Assembly: GCA_947258465.1 (NCBI GenBank)
Contig: CAMYIQ010000278.1
Coordinates: forward strand, 1 to 11,739
Reading direction: 5' to 3'
DNA: 11,739 nt
Source: an uncultured Erythrobacter sp.
GTDB taxonomy: Bacteria; Pseudomonadota; Alphaproteobacteria; Sphingomonadales; Sphingomonadaceae
Position numbers and translations under genes: made by a program. The notes below the pieces were generated by a model, which was not told the DNA's origin, searched no databases, and was given only the letters and a program-made list of their open reading frames with translations. Positions 6,501 through 11,739 of this stretch are shown piece after piece (position 1 is the first letter of the stretch; each line of letters opens with the position of its first letter).

Positions 6501-7259
6501 TCAGTCTTTCCAGCCCGTTAAGGTCAGTATCTCGAAACTTTCGAGAACCCGGCCCTTATTGTTCGCAGCCTCCAGAAACGCTGCCTCCGCCCGTGCTCTT
6601 GCCGGTTTGCCGAGAGCGGGAGGGGGATTCGCCAAGGCGCTGCCCAGGCCTTGATCGCGCAAATCCGACACGAGCCGATCGAGCGAGCCGAAGGAAGCGG
6701 TAAGCGTGCGGCTGTCGACCACCTGCCGCTTGAACAGCGCGCGCTGCATGAGGGCGGAAGCCGCCTGATTGTCGACCAGCGGGTGCATCCGGGCCGCGGG
6801 CCTGTCCGGCTCGGCGGCGAGCATGGCGGCGCGCAGATTGGCGAGGCTTCCCGCGCCGAGGAAACTGGCGATCATCATTCCGCCCTCCGCCAGAGCATTG
6901 CGCAAGTGAAGCAGCGCGCCGGGGAGGTCGTTGACTCGGTCGAGCGAGCACAGGCTGACGATGAGGTCGTAGGGGGCGCACTCGATCGGATGTTCTTCGT
7001 CGAGCGTTGCGACGTCATGTTCGGTCACATCCGATCCGCGGCTGCGCAGCGACAGGGCGAGCGTACCGGTCCAGTCGCCGATGACGAGAACCCGCTGCGG
7101 CGAGAGGCGGATGAATTCGAGCCGGTCGAGCACATCCTCGACCATGTCGTCGAGGATGTAGCGCGCCGCATCGCGCTTGGCCTGCCTCACCCGGGCACGG
7201 CGCAATCCGGCGATTCGGCGACGGCGCGAGAAGATCTGGGGAGGGGCCTGGCTTGCCAT
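6501..7259 (-). CDS. Methyltransferase-like protein (class I SAM fold, BioC/NDUFAF5-like)
   Basis: The 252-residue product resembles the BioC/NDUFAF5-like group of class I SAM-dependent methyltransferases. It begins APPQIFSRRRRIAGLRRARVR, a basic start typical of alphaproteobacterial members, followed by a helix with YILDDMVEDVLDRLEFI. The region expected to bind SAM reads VLVIGDWTGTLALSLRSRG (about 57-75). Later come YDLIVSLCSLDRVNDLPGALLHLRNALAEGGMMIASFLGAGSL (about 97-139), matching the usual beta4 and post-core helices. The glycine loop is altered (GDWTG in place of the common GCGTG), so SAM binding should not be taken for granted. The start at 7259 has a modest AGGG upstream. The gene faces away from comF across 55 bp and converges on ppdK. 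The substrate cannot be told from sequence. Confidence 0.8.
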   Translation of the reverse strand: MASQAPPQIFSRRRRIAGLRRARVRQAKRDAARYILDDMVEDVLDRLEFIRLSPQRVLVIGDWTGTLALSLRSRGSDVTEHDVATLDEEHPIECAPYDLIVSLCSLDRVNDLPGALLHLRNALAEGGMMIASFLGAGSLANLRAAMLAAEPDRPAARMHPLVDNQAASALMQRALFKRQVVDSRTLTASFGSLDRLVSDLRDQGLGSALANPPPALGKPARARAEAAFLEAANNKGRVLESFEILTLTGWKD

Positions 7260-7314
7260 CGGGCCACGCCCTGCCGCGCTTGCCAGCCTCGCGCAAGCGG
7301 GGCAGCATGCGAAT

Positions 7315-8085
7315 GTGTCGACAAGCCGCCTCCTCGCCGCCAGCCTCGCGCCGCTGCTCGACTTCGTCTATCCGCCCCGCTGTCCGGCCTGTGGCAGTGC
7401 GGTCGGTGAGCAGGGCGGGCTGTGCGCCGAATGCTGGGACGAACTGGTCATCCCGTCCGATCCCTGCTGCGTACGCTGTCAGAGGCCGTTCGGCGATCGC
7501 GGCCCCGGCGAAGGCGCGACCTGCGCCCCCTGTCTTGCCCATCCGCCCGTGCATGACGGGATCGCGGCGGCCACGCTCTATACCGAGGTATCGCGCAAGC
7601 TGGTGCTGGCCTTCAAGCATGGCCGCCGGATCGCGCTCGCACCGATGCTGGCCAGGCTCATCGCCGCGCGACTGCCCGAACCGGATGCCGACAGGGTGAT
7701 CGTACCGGTGCCCCTGCACCGTCGCCGGTTGTGGCAGCGCGGCTACAATCAGGCGGTTCTGCTGGGCCGCCAGTTGGAAAAAGCCGGGCACGGAACCCTG
7801 CGTGCCGACGCTCTGCTGCGCACGAAGCCCACGCCGCCGCTGGGTGGGCTCGGCCGCAAGGCGCGCGCAAGGGCGCTGTCCGGGGCGATCGGGGTAAATC
7901 CCAAGCGCGGGATGGCGATCGATGGTCGGGATATCCTGTTGGTCGACGATGTGCTCACCAGCGGGGCGACCAGCACGGCTTGCGTCAAAGCGCTCAAACG
8001 AGCCGGCGCGCGGCGGGTGACGATCGCCTGCTTCTCGCGGGTGCTCGACGAAGCGTCCGGGAAACGAAAAACACCCGGGAAGTAG
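7315..8085 (+). CDS. ComF family protein (zinc-ribbon phosphoribosyltransferase)
   Basis: The 256-residue product from a GTG start has the ComF layout. After a short N-terminus with FVYPPRCPACG, a Cys-rich zinc-binding region follows (C23, C26, C37, C40, then C51/C52, C55, C70, C73). The C-terminal type I phosphoribosyltransferase domain has the PRPP-binding motif ILLVDDVLTSGAT (about 207-219) and the VPVPLHRRRLWQRGYNQA segment. Homologues in competent bacteria help DNA uptake; in alphaproteobacteria the role is usually unknown. A longer frame from TTG at 7177 would overlap the divergent methyltransferase start and adds an arginine-rich, non-conserved stretch, so GTG 7315 is preferred. No strong ribosome-binding site is seen, and the start is the least certain part. 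The family call is firm. Confidence 0.9.
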   Translation: MSTSRLLAASLAPLLDFVYPPRCPACGSAVGEQGGLCAECWDELVIPSDPCCVRCQRPFGDRGPGEGATCAPCLAHPPVHDGIAAATLYTEVSRKLVLAFKHGRRIALAPMLARLIAARLPEPDADRVIVPVPLHRRRLWQRGYNQAVLLGRQLEKAGHGTLRADALLRTKPTPPLGGLGRKARARALSGAIGVNPKRGMAIDGRDILLVDDVLTSGATSTACVKALKRAGARRVTIACFSRVLDEASGKRKTPGK

Positions 8086-8089
8086 CCGA

Positions 8090-8124
8090 CAAACGAAACG
8101 CCCGGAACCTTGCGATCCCGGGCG
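8090..8124 (-). terminator. Reverse-strand intrinsic terminator beyond comF
   Basis: Read on the reverse strand, CGCCCGG (8124-8118) and CCGGGCG (8105-8099) form a 7-bp stem with a 12-nt loop, followed by TTTCGTTTGT. The U-rich side lies only in the reverse direction, and no reverse-strand protein gene lies upstream. It therefore suggests a short non-coding transcript from the 8130-8330 region. Poor bidirectional use for comF is the alternative. Confidence 0.55.
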
Positions 8125-8139
8125 CCACGTGACGAATAT

Positions 8140-8310
8140 TACCGGACCTGCCTTACGGCGGCGGTGCAGCCCCCCAGCATGCACCTGGGTCCATCCCTCA
8201 TCGTTGTCGGATGCGCCGCGTACACCCTCGTTCGCGGCAGCGGATCCATTGACCCCCTGAACCTGGCGCTCTGCGGCGCCGCTGCTCCGGTGGGCAGGCC
8301 TCACTTGCCT
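8140..8310 (-). ncRNA. Candidate structured small RNA (6S-like rod)
   Basis: The 354-bp comF-hisI gap has no supportable protein gene, but 8144-8300 can fold into a long rod. The paired segments are 8147-8152 with 8293-8298, 8166-8170 with 8281-8285, 8187-8191 with 8251-8255, 8209-8212 with 8244-8247, and 8215-8220 with 8233-8238 around a 12-nt loop. Small side hairpins sit in both arms (GGTGCA/TGCACC at 8163-8180s; GGCGC/GCGCC at about 8264-8280). The length of about 157 nt and the rod with a central open region recall 6S RNA. The terminator at 8124-8090 favours the reverse strand, but the fold also works on the forward strand, where CCCCTGAACC and CTGCGGCGCC runs recall E. coli 6S. A weak reverse promoter pair is TTGATG with AACAAA near 8320-8347. 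Identity and strand are uncertain. Confidence 0.35.
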
Positions 8311-8368
8311 GCAAGACCGTTTGTTCCCCAAAAGCGGCCTTCATCAAACAGTCATCTACCGATGTTCC

Positions 8369-8397
8369 CAATTTTCGGTCGACTTTGTGGTTATAAT
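8369..8397 (+). promoter_or_regulatory. Promoter-like site for hisI
   Basis: TATAAT at 8392-8397 is a perfect sigma70-type -10 box. It lies in an AT-rich pocket (about 8341-8425) ahead of a GTG start at 8440 and would give a leader of about 36 nt. The -35 region is poor (CAATTT at 8369-8374 with 17-bp spacing). The rest of the gap upstream holds the structured candidate RNA and its terminator. Confidence 0.45.
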
Positions 8398-8439
8398 GCA
8401 ACAAACACTTCCTTCCGGAACAATTCGAAAGGCCCCTGG

Positions 8440-8811
8440 GTGAGCGAACCGACCGAACGTGAAGCGGGCAGAACCTTCATGCCCAAATTCGACGAAAAGG
8501 GGCTGGTGAGTGCGGTCGTCGTCCATCACGAAACGCGCGAGGTGTTGATGGTCGCTTTCATGGATGCCGAAGCGCTGGAGGCCACGCAGGTAACGGGCTT
8601 CGCGCATTTCCATTCCCGTTCGCGCGGCAGGCTGTGGAAAAAGGGTGAGACATCCGGGGATGTTCTCGAAGTGCGCGAAATCCTGGTCGATTGCGATCAG
8701 GACGCGCTGGTCATGGCGTGCAAGCCGGCCGGCCCGACCTGCCACACCGGGGCGCGAAGTTGTTTCTATCGACGTCTCGACAAGGGTGTTCTCGAACCCG
8801 TCAAGACTTGA
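8440..8811 (+). CDS. hisI: Phosphoribosyl-AMP cyclohydrolase
   Basis: Opens the adenine ring of 1-(5-phosphoribosyl)-AMP in the third step of histidine biosynthesis. It is a zinc- and magnesium-dependent cytoplasmic dimer. The 123-residue product carries VLMVAFMDAEALEATQVTG (about 29-47), SRSRGRLWKKGETSGDVL (about 52-69) and the metal centre DCDQD (84-88), with Cys 85, 101 and 108. The 16 and 7 residue cysteine spacings match those known for the Methanothermobacter enzyme. It is a stand-alone cyclohydrolase, not fused to HisE, and no other his gene is in the window. The GTG at 8440 is chosen because AAAGG (8428-8432) lies 7 nt upstream and the length fits. The frame stays open further upstream but encodes nothing conserved; ATG 8480 is not in the same frame register as a better start. 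The stop overlaps the next gene's operator-like palindrome by one base. Confidence 0.93.
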   Translation: MSEPTEREAGRTFMPKFDEKGLVSAVVVHHETREVLMVAFMDAEALEATQVTGFAHFHSRSRGRLWKKGETSGDVLEVREILVDCDQDALVMACKPAGPTCHTGARSCFYRRLDKGVLEPVKT

Positions 8812-8837
8812 CGCTTACGTAAACGTGCGATTATGGA
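8808..8837 (+). promoter_or_regulatory. Putative promoter of the merR/acyl-CoA dehydrogenase pair
   Basis: TTGACG (8808-8813) is a good -35 and TATGGA (8832-8837) a possible -10, 18 bp apart, with the palindrome between them as is usual for MerR-family promoters. Transcription would then begin at about 8843-8844, essentially on the ATG, giving a leaderless mRNA. This is inference from spacing only. Confidence 0.35.
8811..8826. promoter_or_regulatory. Palindromic operator-like site (LiuR-type) upstream of merR
   Basis: ACGCTTACGTAAACGT is a 16-bp palindrome with a single mismatched pair, centred on TTACGTAA. It resembles the TTTACGTAAA-type operators described for LiuR-family MerR regulators of branched-chain amino acid and fatty acid catabolism. 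It ends 17 bp before the MerR-family gene, so autoregulation together with control of the downstream dehydrogenase is likely. Confidence 0.65.
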
Positions 8838-8843
8838 AGGGGC

Positions 8844-9302
8844 ATGACACAGCCGCTTCCCAAGGATGTTCCTTCCGAAACGGGCGACCGGCGTCATGCC
8901 GGTGCCCATATCGAACGGCCGGACGAACTCGGTCGCGAGCAATATTCGATCTCGGACCTTACCAGCGAATTCGACTGCACGGCGCGAGCCTTGCGCTTTT
9001 ACGAAGACGAAGGCCTGATCGCGCCGTCGCGGGTCGGCCTGACGCGCATCTATTCGAAACGCGATCGTGCGCGGCTTGCATGGATCATGCGCGCCAAGAA
9101 TGTCGGCTTTTCGTTGACCGAGATTCGCGAGATGATCGATCTGTACGATCTCGGCGATGGTCGTGTGGAGCAGCGCCGCGTCACGATCGAAAAGTGCAAG
9201 GCGCATGTCGCCAAACTCAAGGAACAGCGGGACGATATCGACAGCTCGATCAATGAACTCAGCGAGTTCATTGAACACATCGAAACTCTCGATATCGACT
9301 GA
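8844..9302 (+). CDS. MerR family transcriptional regulator (LiuR-like)
   Basis: The 152-residue DNA-binding regulator has an N-terminal tail of about 30 polar residues. The MerR helix-turn-helix and wing follow: YSISDLTSEFDCTARALRFY (about 34-53) and EDEGLIAPSRVGLTRIYSKRDRARL (about 54-78). The second helical part is IMRAKNVGFSLTEIREMIDLYDL, and a C-terminal coiled-coil helix runs at about 108-150. No Cys-rich metal-binding loop is visible, which argues against a metal sensor and for the acyl-CoA/amino acid catabolism branch (LiuR). The ATG has purine-rich GGAAGGGG directly before it (8835-8842), closer than a normal ribosome-binding site. The gene sits 32 bp after hisI and 48 bp before an acyl-CoA dehydrogenase, its probable target. 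The effector is unknown. Confidence 0.9.
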   Translation: MTQPLPKDVPSETGDRRHAGAHIERPDELGREQYSISDLTSEFDCTARALRFYEDEGLIAPSRVGLTRIYSKRDRARLAWIMRAKNVGFSLTEIREMIDLYDLGDGRVEQRRVTIEKCKAHVAKLKEQRDDIDSSINELSEFIEHIETLDID

Positions 9303-9350
9303 TCCACCCCCCGTTCTCACCTACACAGCCCCAAACCCAAGGACACGCCG

Positions 9351-11156
9351 ATGCCCATCTATTCAGCGCCCACTCGCGATACCCGCTTTGTCGTCAACGA
9401 ACTGCTCGATCTCGCCGGCTATGGAAATCTGCCGGGTTTCGAGATGGTCAGCCCCGATGTGACCGACGCGGTCCTGAGTGAAGGCGGCAAGTTCTGTTCG
9501 GAGGTTCTCGCTCCGCTCAACCAGTCGGGCGACCAAGAGGGTTGCGTCCGGCATGAGGACGGGTCGGTCACCACTCCGAAAGGCTTTAAGGAAGCGTTCG
9601 ACAAGTTTCGCGAAGCGGGCTGGGGAACGCTGTCGCAGCCGGAAGAATTCGGCGGGCAGGGCATGCCGCACGTGCTGGGTTTCGTGCTGGAAGAATTCAT
9701 TTCCAGCGCCAACCAGGCTTTCGGTATGTATCCGGGCCTCACGCACGGCGCGGTCTCGGCCCTCATTGCCAAGGGATCGCAGGAGCAGAAGGAGAAATAT
9801 CTCCCTAAGATGATCTCCAATGAATGGACCGGCACCATGAATCTGACCGAGCCGCATTGCGGCACGGATCTGGGCATGATCCGGACCAAGGCCGAACCGC
9901 AGAGCGACGGCAGCTATTCGATAACCGGCACCAAGATCTTCATCTCGGCCGGCGAGCACGACATGAGCGAGAACATCATCCACCTCGTGCTGGCCAAGAC
10001 CCCCGGCGCGCCCGACAGCACCAAGGGCATCTCGCTCTTCGTCGTGCCGAAATTCCTCGTCAACGACGATGGTTCGGTGGGCGAGCGTAACGGCGTGATG
10101 TGCGGTTCGATCGAACACAAGATGGGCATCCACGCAAATTCGACCTGCGTGCTCAACTATGACGGAGCGAAAGGCTGGATGGTCGGCGAGGAGAACAAGG
10201 GGCTCGCCGCAATGTTCATCATGATGAATGCCGCGCGCCTCGGCGTCGGCATCCAGGGCCTGAGCCAGGCGGAAGTCGCTTACCAGAACGCGGTTGCCTA
10301 TGCGCTCGACCGGCGCCAGGGCCGCGCGCTGACCGGCCCCGCAGAACCGGACGCGCAGGCCGATCCCATCTTCGTCCACCCCGACGTGCGCCGCATGCTG
10401 ATGGATGCGAAAGCCTTTACCGAAGGCATGCGCGCCCTGTGCCTGTGGGGCGCGCTGCAAGTCGACCTTACCCACAAGGCGCAAACCGAGGAAGAGCGCG
10501 CCGAAGCCGACCAGATGATCGGTCTGCTTACCCCGGTCATCAAGGGGTACGGCACCGATAAGGGTTACGAGGTCGCGACCAATATGCAGCAGGTCTTCGG
10601 TGGCCACGGCTATATCGAAGAGTGGGGCATGAGCCAGTTCGTCCGCGACGCGCGTATCGCTCAGATCTACGAAGGGACCAATGGTGTGCAGGCCATGGAC
10701 CTGTGCGGCCGCAAACTCGCCAGCAAGGGCGGGGCCGCGATCCAGGCCTTCTTCAAGACGGTCGGTGACGAAATCGCGGCTGCCAAGGATGACAAGGATC
10801 TCGGCGCGATGGCCGAACAGCTCGAAAAAGCGCTCGGACAGCAACAGGCCGCGACAATGTGGTTCATGAACAATGCAATGCAGAACCCCAACCATTTGGG
10901 CGCGGGCGCGCATCACTACATGCATATCATGGGCATCGTGACGCTGGGCTGGATGTGGCTGCGCATGGCCAAGGTCGCCCAGGCCGCTCTGGCGAATGGC
11001 ACCGAGGACAAGGCGTTCTACGAAGCCAAACTCGCCACCGCGCGCTATTACATGGATCGCTTCCTGCCCGATGTCGGCGCGCTGCGCCGCAAGCTTGAAA
11101 GCGGTGCAGACAGCATGATGGCGCTGGGCGAAGACGCTTTCGCGACCGCTGCGTAA
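9351..11156 (+). CDS. Acyl-CoA dehydrogenase, DmdC-type (long form)
   Basis: FAD-dependent alpha,beta-dehydrogenation of an acyl-CoA thioester. The 601-residue length and the C-terminal extra domain fit the long group that includes 3-methylmercaptopropionyl-CoA dehydrogenase (DmdC). The N-terminus MPIYSAPTRDTRFVVNELL is typical of this group. The helical N-domain includes GWGTLSQPEEFGGQGMP, followed by the FAD/substrate beta-domain with MNLTEPHCGTDLGMI and TGTKIFISAGEHD. The helical C-domain has FGGHGYIEEWGMSQFVRDARIAQIYEGTNG; the Glu at 441 in IYEGTNG is the expected catalytic base. A further region (about 470-595) matches the acyl-CoA dehydrogenase C-terminal-like domain. AAGGA at 9339-9343 gives a good ribosome-binding site, 7 nt before the ATG. 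It lies behind the MerR gene and is likely coregulated. The true substrate (fatty acyl, branched acyl or sulfur acyl) cannot be told from sequence. Confidence 0.93.
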   Translation: MPIYSAPTRDTRFVVNELLDLAGYGNLPGFEMVSPDVTDAVLSEGGKFCSEVLAPLNQSGDQEGCVRHEDGSVTTPKGFKEAFDKFREAGWGTLSQPEEFGGQGMPHVLGFVLEEFISSANQAFGMYPGLTHGAVSALIAKGSQEQKEKYLPKMISNEWTGTMNLTEPHCGTDLGMIRTKAEPQSDGSYSITGTKIFISAGEHDMSENIIHLVLAKTPGAPDSTKGISLFVVPKFLVNDDGSVGERNGVMCGSIEHKMGIHANSTCVLNYDGAKGWMVGEENKGLAAMFIMMNAARLGVGIQGLSQAEVAYQNAVAYALDRRQGRALTGPAEPDAQADPIFVHPDVRRMLMDAKAFTEGMRALCLWGALQVDLTHKAQTEEERAEADQMIGLLTPVIKGYGTDKGYEVATNMQQVFGGHGYIEEWGMSQFVRDARIAQIYEGTNGVQAMDLCGRKLASKGGAAIQAFFKTVGDEIAAAKDDKDLGAMAEQLEKALGQQQAATMWFMNNAMQNPNHLGAGAHHYMHIMGIVTLGWMWLRMAKVAQAALANGTEDKAFYEAKLATARYYMDRFLPDVGALRRKLESGADSMMALGEDAFATAA

Positions 11157-11179
11157 GTTCCGTATTGTTGGAAAGAAAG

Positions 11180-11207
11180 GCCCGGGCGGAAGCGTCCGGG
11201 CTTTTTT
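11180..11207. terminator. Strong intrinsic terminator after the acyl-CoA dehydrogenase
   Basis: GCCCGGGCG (11180-11188), loop GAAG and CGTCCGGGC (11193-11201) form a 9-bp stem with one G-U pair, followed by six T (11202-11207). On the reverse strand the same stem is followed by CTTTCTTTCC, so it can also serve the convergent hydrolase gene, which ends at 11209. Confidence 0.92.
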
Positions 11208-11208
11208 G

Positions 11209-11739
11209 TCAGTCGAGAACTTCGTCGAATAGGCTGAGCATGGCCGCCCAGCTCTGGCGGTTGGCGCTAGCATTGTAGGCCGGGTTCGGTGCGCCATCGA
11301 GAGTATGCGGATTGGTAAAGCCGTGCTCCACCCCGGCATAGCTGTGGAAATGCCAATCGGCCTTTACTGCATCCATCTCTTGCCAGATTGCCACCACCCG
11401 ATCCCGTGGAACCATGGAATCGGCATCGCCGTGGCAGATCAGGATGCGCGGCCTGATCGCTTCCTTCGCGGGGAGGGCGGTATCGAGTAGGCCGTGGAAG
11501 CTGCAGACTGCAGCCAGATCCTGCCCGTCGCGCGCCATTTCGAGCACCGCCATGCCGCCGAGACAGAAGCCGATGGCCAAATGCGGTGCGCTCGGTTCGA
11601 GCCTTTGCAAGAGACCGAGTGCCGCGCGGAATCTCTGCCGCATCGCCTGCGGATCGCTCCGCAGCTTGCGCGTCGCGGTGAAGGCTTCGTCGATGGTGGA
11701 AGGGGCTTCCGCTCCGTAATAATCGGCAATCAGGACGGC
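11209..11739 (-). CDS. Dienelactone hydrolase family protein (5' end outside window)
   Basis: An alpha/beta-hydrolase of the dienelactone hydrolase family. Only the C-terminal 176 residues are present, because the frame is open to the right edge of the window and the start lies beyond it. Reading from the edge, the visible part begins AVLIADYYGAEAP. The nucleophile motif GFCLGG has Cys at visible residue 59, the acid is Asp 107 in HGDADSMVP, and the base is His 139 in GVEHGF. The spacings of 48 and 32 residues agree with the Cys-Asp-His triad of dienelactone hydrolase (123, 171, 202). The family acts on lactones and esters; many chromosomal members have no known substrate, and nothing nearby points to aromatic degradation. 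An internal ATG at 11643 is not the start, since conserved sequence continues upstream of it. Confidence 0.9.
   Translation of the reverse strand, partial: AVLIADYYGAEAPSTIDEAFTATRKLRSDPQAMRQRFRAALGLLQRLEPSAPHLAIGFCLGGMAVLEMARDGQDLAAVCSFHGLLDTALPAKEAIRPRILICHGDADSMVPRDRVVAIWQEMDAVKADWHFHSYAGVEHGFTNPHTLDGAPNPAYNASANRQSWAAMLSLFDEVLD

Noticed and set aside
7177..7314. N-terminal extension of the ComF-type gene from TTG 7177
   Set aside because: It would overlap the divergent methyltransferase coding start and adds a non-conserved Arg-rich stretch before the zinc-ribbon domain.
8200..8330. Possible tmRNA (ssrA) in the comF-hisI gap, from a GACAACGATGAG run on the reverse strand
   Set aside because: No tag reading frame ending in a stop after Ala-Ala and no tRNA-like GGTTCGA arm could be found.
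7015..8331. A 438-codon reverse-strand frame across comF and the comF-hisI gap
   Set aside because: It overlaps two firmly identified genes and an intrinsic terminator, and has no domain I recognise.
8402..8430. CCGGAAGGAAG on the reverse strand, resembling the conserved loop of SRP RNA
   Set aside because: The flanking bases do not give the paired arms or the GCAGC partner strand of an SRP RNA hairpin, and the site sits in the hisI leader; it is probably chance.
8110..8439. N-terminal extension of hisI to an upstream start
   Set aside because: The extra residues are not HisI-like and would be encoded by the structured gap upstream of a perfect -10 box. GTG 8440 has a ribosome-binding site and gives the family length.
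9363..11339. A 658-codon open frame on the reverse strand opposite the acyl-CoA dehydrogenase
   Set aside because: It is an antisense shadow of a clear gene, and it crosses the strong terminator and part of the hydrolase gene.

Overview
The window looks like core chromosome of an alphaproteobacterium in the Sphingomonadales, most likely an Erythrobacteraceae-type genome. This is inferred from the high GC content, the protein sequences, the gene set and the short GC-rich palindromic repeats; no database search was possible. Seven complete protein genes and one gene cut by the right edge can be supported, with several regulatory or structural elements. No transposase, CRISPR array, tRNA, rRNA or defence gene was seen.

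Left part (1-3603): glyQ and glyS encode the alpha and beta subunits of glycyl-tRNA synthetase. This is the most unusual part of the window. A roughly 78-bp inverted-repeat element lies between the two genes. The glyS frame itself carries three further GC-rich palindromic elements (about 1870-1998, 2260-2342 and 3142-3236). All are read through in frame, so the beta subunit is about 863 residues, against about 690 in E. coli. Between the second and third elements is a roughly 240-bp stretch of low GC (about 47%) with different codon use.

Middle part (3604-8085): a structured intergenic region with a perfect 8-bp inverted repeat precedes ppdK (pyruvate, phosphate dikinase). Then come two hairpins in a convergent gap, a reverse-strand methyltransferase-like gene, and a divergent comF-type phosphoribosyltransferase gene.

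Right part (8086-11739): a 354-bp gene-free gap holds a reverse-strand intrinsic terminator, a 157-bp segment that can fold into a long rod (possible small RNA), and a promoter-like site for hisI. hisI (histidine biosynthesis) is followed by a MerR-family regulator and a DmdC-type acyl-CoA dehydrogenase. A near-perfect 16-bp palindrome overlaps the hisI stop and resembles operators of LiuR-type MerR regulators, which control acyl-CoA and branched-chain catabolism. A strong terminator separates the dehydrogenase from a convergent dienelactone-hydrolase-family gene that runs off the right edge.

The genes are mostly housekeeping: translation (glyQS), the pyruvate/PEP node (ppdK), histidine synthesis (hisI) and acyl-CoA oxidation (merR plus dehydrogenase). 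The most notable signal is the cluster of palindromic elements that have become part of an essential protein, resembling in principle the palindromic elements found inside Rickettsia genes.
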